DNA from: JBBQFC01 sp038321615
GTDB lineage: Bacteria > Bacteroidota > Bacteroidia > Flavobacteriales_D > Cryomorphaceae
NCBI GenBank assembly: GCA_038321615.1
Contig: JBBQFC010000034.1
Location: 1 to 36,910, forward strand
DNA length: 36,910 nt
Reading direction: 5' to 3'
Below are positions 33,932 through 36,910 of this stretch, piece by piece. Within the stretch, counting starts at the first letter, position 1; each line of letters opens with the position of its first letter. Below the pieces are notes generated by a model. That model searched no databases. It saw only the letters and a list, made by a program, of their open reading frames with translations, and was not told where the DNA came from. The position numbers were made by a program, and so were the translations under genes.

Positions 33932-34656
33932 ATACTTCGGAAGTAAAAGCCTTTTTTGAGCAAACCGACGTTTACCTCACTTACAATTACAATCTGAGAA
34001 TCCGTGCCGAAACGGTCGCTACATTCATCGGCAATAGCCAATTTGGCCAAGTGCTGGATATGCCTTGCGGGACCGGCGATATTTCTGCGCCCTTTATCGA
34101 TCAGTTTGGTGCACTTACGCTTATGGACTTTTCGGCAAACATGATCGCCACCGCCAAAAAGAGATTTCGCGATACCGATCCCTCCAAATTGCGCTTTGTC
34201 AATGCCGATTTCTACGCGCATGACTTTGCCGGCAAGCAATACGATTTGGTAATGAACATCGGAATTCTGGCGCACATCAGCGACCCTTTTATGTTTGTCC
34301 ACAAATCGGCCGAATTGGTAAAACCCGGCGGCTATCTGGTCATTCAAAATACCGATAGCGATCATTGGTTTGCCAAGCTGATACATGGCTATCTAAGATT
34401 GCGGAGAGTGGTGGGCAAGGATAAATACAAACTGAATAAGGTGAGCGAAAAAAAATTAATGGCCTCACTGCGCGACTGTGGATTCGAGCTACAGGCGGGC
34501 TTTCGCTACAATCAATCCTTCCTTGGTTTTTCGCGGTTCTTCAGCAACGAATTGAAGTATAAGCTCACCCGCAAAGCGTTTGGGTATGCCCTGGCAAGCG
34601 GCGAAAAAGGCGGGGGAAGCGATGCCACTTTTTTACTTAAAAAAATCAAGAGCTAA
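33928..34656 (+). CDS. Class I SAM-dependent methyltransferase
   Basis: A 242-aa cytosolic enzyme with SAM-binding motif I VLDMPCGTGDISAPFI (about 42-57), an acidic LMDFSANMI (70-78), VNADFYAHDF near 91 and the post-motif LVKPGGYLVIQNT. The ~90-residue C-terminal part, after Arg/Lys-rich LIHGYLRLRRVVGKDKYK, probably binds substrate. Position in the operon (ATGA overlap with the acyltransferase gene) suggests methylation of a sugar or lipid-linked intermediate, but the target cannot be read from sequence. It is the last gene before the palindromic repeat array. Confidence 0.85.
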   Translation: MNTSEVKAFFEQTDVYLTYNYNLRIRAETVATFIGNSQFGQVLDMPCGTGDISAPFIDQFGALTLMDFSANMIATAKKRFRDTDPSKLRFVNADFYAHDFAGKQYDLVMNIGILAHISDPFMFVHKSAELVKPGGYLVIQNTDSDHWFAKLIHGYLRLRRVVGKDKYKLNKVSEKKLMASLRDCGFELQAGFRYNQSFLGFSRFFSNELKYKLTRKAFGYALASGEKGGGSDATFLLKKIKS

Positions 34657-34681
34657 ATCGAGTAGGAGTTTGGTTTAATAA

Positions 34682-35026
34682 CGCGCTCCGCAGCATTTGT
34701 AAATGCCGCGCTCCGCAGCATTTGTAATGGGCGCTCCGCAGAATCGCGCTCCGCAGCATTTGTAATGCTGCGGAACTTCGCGCTCCGCAGCATTTGCAAT
34801 GCTGCGGAACTTTGCTTCACAATTTGAAATGTACTCACCGCAGCATTGCAAATGCAGCGGAACATAGCGCAACGCAGCATTTGTAATGCACGCGCTCCGC
34901 AGCATTTGTAATGCTGCGGAACTTTGCTTCACAATTTGAAATGTATTCACCGCAGCATTGCAAATGCAGCGGAACATTGTTTCATAATCACTAAAGCGCT
35001 CCGCAGCATGACAAATGCAGCGGAAC
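34682..35026. repeat. Array of GC-rich palindromic units (REP/BIME-like) in the polysaccharide locus
   Basis: This gap of 390 bp between stop (34656) and start (35047) is filled by at least nine copies of a unit centred on CCGCAGCATT..AATGCTGCGG, usually with CGCGCT before and AAC after. Perfect hairpins (10-bp arms, 3-nt loop) occur at 34751-34773, 34785-34807 and 34897-34919. A variant with a central A-A mismatch (..GCATTGCAAATGCAGCGG) occurs at 34838-34860, 34950-34972 and, further diverged, 35001-35023. Half or truncated units start at 34682, 34707, 34731 (a stub) and 34867. Frames through it encode only repetitive NAAER-like peptides and are not genes. The arrangement resembles REP/BIME elements; no RAYT transposase gene is visible. 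Confidence 0.85.
34779..34977 (+). repeat. Composite 87-nt direct repeat, two copies 112 nt apart
   Basis: 34779-34865 and 34891-34977 are 85/87 identical. Each copy holds a perfect hairpin, an AT-rich spacer TTTGCTTCACAATTTGAAAT plus 7 more bases, and a mismatched hairpin. The differences are C/T in the first hairpin loop and C/T in the spacer. Between the copies lies one half-unit (34867-34889). Confidence 0.85.
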
Positions 35027-35031
35027 GTTAC

Positions 35032-35039
35032 TACCTTCG
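35032..35039 (+). promoter_or_regulatory. Possible -7 box after the repeat array
   Basis: TACCTTCG matches TANNTTTG at 7 of 8 positions and ends 7 nt before the ATG at 35047. It could restart transcription of the second glycosyltransferase run after the repeats. No -33 box is evident. Confidence 0.25.
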
Positions 35040-35046
35040 ACCGTTC

Positions 35047-36174
35047 ATGAAGGTCTTAATCATCCCCGAATCGTTTTCCACCGATATGGATCCAGTTGCG
35101 GGGGTGTTTATGGAAGATCAAGTCAAGGCCTTGGCTCCCCTTTGCGAGCTGCTGATTTTCAACACCAATCCATGGTATCGCGGGGTTTACAATCAAACAG
35201 CGGACGCTTCGTTTTTCGACTTTCACCTTTTCGACAAGAAATGGCCAACCCCACTCCACTTATTGGCCTACCGCTGGTGGGAGCGCCAGTCGATCAAACT
35301 GGCTACGAAATTGCCAAAACCCGATATTATTCACCTCCACGGTTCCGGTCTTCGAGGGCAAATAGTAATTGCGCTGGCAGCAAAATGGAAGATTCCCTTT
35401 GTGGTTACTGAGCACACGGGGCCGTGGTCGGCGGTGGCTTCCAGACCTGCGATTTTTGTGCGGTCGAAAAGATGTATCGAATCGGCTGATGCCTTGCTAC
35501 CGGTGAGTTTGCACTTAGCATCCGAAATTCGGGATTCGGGAATTAATGCACCAAGGGTGGAAGTGCTTGGAAACCCCGTGGATACGGATTTCTTTGATCT
35601 TCGAACCACAGACTTGTCTGCCCCAAGGCGAATTTTATTTCTCGGGCGATTAGACCCTTTCAAGGGTGGGCTGCGCACCTTGGAAGCTTTTTTGTCGGTT
35701 GCGGCATCGCTGCCCGATTATCGACTGCTTATTGCGGGCGAAGGGATCGAAGCAGGAGCAATTCAAGAAACAATCGATTCATCGGGTTTGGATCATAGAA
35801 TTGAATTTGCCAACCGCGTGCTGGATCGCTCTGAAATGCGCGAACACTTCCACGCATCTTCCTTCCTTATATTTCCAAGCAGTTTTGAGAGTTTTGGCTT
35901 GGTGGGAGCCGAAGCCATGGCAACCGGTTTGCCGGCCATTTTACCCAATCGCACAGGGCCGCTCGATTACTTTTTTCCGAAAGGGTGCATACAAGTCAAC
36001 CCCGATAGCGTCGAAGAAATCGCGCTTGCTATGATCGAAATGGCCACGAAGCTCGGGCAGATAGAATCGGAAGCGATCCGAAACCATATACTTCATGGCC
36101 ACGGGGTAGCAGCTTACGGGCAGAAACTGGAGCGCGTATATGCATCAGTAATTTCGGCTAAGTTTGTCGGCTGA
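35047..36174 (+). CDS. Glycosyltransferase family 4
   Basis: A 375-aa GT-B enzyme. The N-terminal acceptor half has VAGVFMEDQVKALAPL (17-32) and PDIIHLHGSGLRGQIVIALA with TEHTGPWS near 123. The donor half has RRILFLGRLDPFKGGLRTLE near 198, LLIAGEGIEAGA, and FPSSFESFGLVGAEAMATGL near 279, with the E-x7-E pair of retaining GT4 enzymes. It adds a sugar to the repeat unit; donor unknown. The frame continues upstream to 34924 through the palindromic repeats, but MKVLIIPESFS at 35047 is the true start: this is the usual first beta strand, and the upstream residues are repeat-encoded. An 11-nt gap separates it from the asparagine synthase-like gene. Confidence 0.92.
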   Translation: MKVLIIPESFSTDMDPVAGVFMEDQVKALAPLCELLIFNTNPWYRGVYNQTADASFFDFHLFDKKWPTPLHLLAYRWWERQSIKLATKLPKPDIIHLHGSGLRGQIVIALAAKWKIPFVVTEHTGPWSAVASRPAIFVRSKRCIESADALLPVSLHLASEIRDSGINAPRVEVLGNPVDTDFFDLRTTDLSAPRRILFLGRLDPFKGGLRTLEAFLSVAASLPDYRLLIAGEGIEAGAIQETIDSSGLDHRIEFANRVLDRSEMREHFHASSFLIFPSSFESFGLVGAEAMATGLPAILPNRTGPLDYFFPKGCIQVNPDSVEEIALAMIEMATKLGQIESEAIRNHILHGHGVAAYGQKLERVYASVISAKFVG

Positions 36175-36185
36175 CCTACCAAGGC

Positions 36186-36910
36186 ATGTGCGGAATATTT
36201 GGCGTTTGGAATAAATCGGAAATTACGGGACGGCATTTGCTCGAAGCGTCGGCATTGCTGCGCCACCGCGGACCCGACGACGAAGGATTTACCATATTCA
36301 ATGCCGATGGCGCAAGGCACTTCTCTGGCACTGACTCGGTGGTGGGTTTACCGCTACTCCAAAGCACAACTTCCTGCGCCAATGCGCTGCTCCACCGCAG
36401 GCTATCGATTCTCGATCTCTCGGAAAAAGGGCACCAACCGATGCATTTGGAGAATAGGTATTACCTTGTTTTTAACGGCGAGATTTACAATTTCCGCGCC
36501 CTCATAGAATCCTACGATTTAAAAGTAACGACCGGTACCGACACCGAAGTAATTTTGCTCCTATATGCCCAGTTAGGCATGGATTGCTTCCAACATTTCC
36601 GCGGTATGTGGGCCTTGGCAATTGTAGATTTGGAACGAAACGAGTTAATCCTTTCGCGCGATCGGTTTGGAATAAAACCTTTGTATTTCCACGAGGTCGG
36701 TAAGGAGCTGGTCTTCGCCAGCGAGCTGAAGCCTTTACTCGCTTTACCAGATATTCAAGCACAATGGAAAGAAGAACGCTTGCTGGAATTTTTGCTTTTT
36801 GGCGCGGCTTCCGATCCTTATGAAACGTTTTTTGAAGGGATTTCTGCTGTCAAGCCTGGCCATAGCATCGTGTTCGATCTCGATTCGGGTGCCAAAGCAG
36901 CGTTGCCCTA
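36186..36910 (+). CDS. Asparagine synthase (glutamine-hydrolysing)-like protein, 3' end beyond window
   Basis: The first 241 residues are present. ATG-Cys gives MCGIFGVW, so after removal of Met the N-terminal Cys is the class II glutaminase nucleophile. Other family marks are LLRHRGPDDEGF (25-36), LLHRRLSILDLSEKGHQPM, FNGEIYNFRAL near 99, a Thr-Asp-Thr-Glu loop, and LSRDRFGIKPLYFHEVGKEL near 150. The ATP-dependent synthetase half lies right of the window. In polysaccharide loci such AsnB-like enzymes can amidate uronic acids or supply asparagine; which applies cannot be said here. It is 11 nt after the GT4 gene and probably in the same operon. Confidence 0.93.
   Translation, partial: MCGIFGVWNKSEITGRHLLEASALLRHRGPDDEGFTIFNADGARHFSGTDSVVGLPLLQSTTSCANALLHRRLSILDLSEKGHQPMHLENRYYLVFNGEIYNFRALIESYDLKVTTGTDTEVILLLYAQLGMDCFQHFRGMWALAIVDLERNELILSRDRFGIKPLYFHEVGKELVFASELKPLLALPDIQAQWKEERLLEFLLFGAASDPYETFFEGISAVKPGHSIVFDLDSGAKAALP

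Noticed and set aside
34653..34977. Open frames through the repeat array encoding NAAER/LQMLRSA-like peptides
   Set aside because: They exist only because the palindrome lacks stops; the peptides repeat with the DNA unit and have no start signals. The same holds for the N-terminal extension of the GT4 gene (34924-35046).
34682..35026. Repeat array as a CRISPR
   Set aside because: The units are palindromes with irregular spacing (a few to about 30 nt), the spacer between hairpins is itself repeated, and no cas gene is nearby.

Overview
The window looks like chromosomal DNA of a Bacteroidota bacterium, most likely Flavobacteriales or a close relative. The evidence is two PKD-repeat proteins with type IX secretion (T9SS) type B C-terminal domains, a PorP/SprF partner, divergent Bacteroidota OmpA proteins, a SiaB-type kinase, weak Shine-Dalgarno (SD) sequences with several TTG/GTG starts, and repeated matches to the Bacteroidota -7 promoter box TANNTTTG. 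I could assign no tRNA, rRNA, insertion sequence, prophage or CRISPR.

Layout. (1) 1-8091: a truncated zinc-ADH-like oxidoreductase (minus); a minus-strand pair of a secreted PKD/CHU_C protein and a conserved membrane-anchored protein; an 80-aa conserved protein divergent from a TPR gene whose stop codon abuts an AddB-like PD-(D/E)XK nuclease gene. (2) 8248-12233: an orphan OmpR-type response regulator (minus), then the menaquinone genes menI-menF-menD (plus), overlapping head to tail. (3) 12366-20001: a T9SS cassette of a 1683-aa PKD-repeat adhesin-like protein, a TPR/PD40-propeller protein and PorP/SprF. (4) 20057-23918: a SiaB-like kinase, methionine aminopeptidase, a small HAD phosphatase, an N5-glutamine-type methyltransferase and a peptidoglycan-binding OmpA protein. 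(5) 24096-36910 and beyond: a surface-polysaccharide locus with an OmpA-like protein, Wza-like export lipoprotein, Wzc-like tyrosine autokinase, Wzx-like flippase, sulfotransferase-like protein (opposite strand), a glycosyltransferase-like protein of unknown family, GT4, GT2, hexapeptide acyltransferase, methyltransferase, a second GT4 and the start of an asparagine synthase-like gene.

How the genes work together. In region 3 the large secreted protein would cross the outer membrane by the T9SS, with its type B C-terminal domain as signal and the co-encoded PorP/SprF as dedicated partner. In region 5 Wzx flips lipid-linked repeat units, Wzc and Wza govern chain length and export, and the glycosyltransferases plus sulfo-, acyl- and methyltransferases would build and decorate the polymer. 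No Wzy polymerase or initiating sugar-phosphate transferase is visible; they may lie to the right.

The most unusual DNA is the 390-bp gap 34657-35046 inside the polysaccharide locus. It holds at least nine copies of a short GC-rich palindrome, including an 87-nt composite unit duplicated with a 112-nt period (85/87 identical). Also notable are divergent genes whose start codons are 9 nt apart, so each promoter lies inside the other's coding sequence, and -7-like boxes only 5-7 nt before a start codon, which suggest leaderless or near-leaderless mRNAs.
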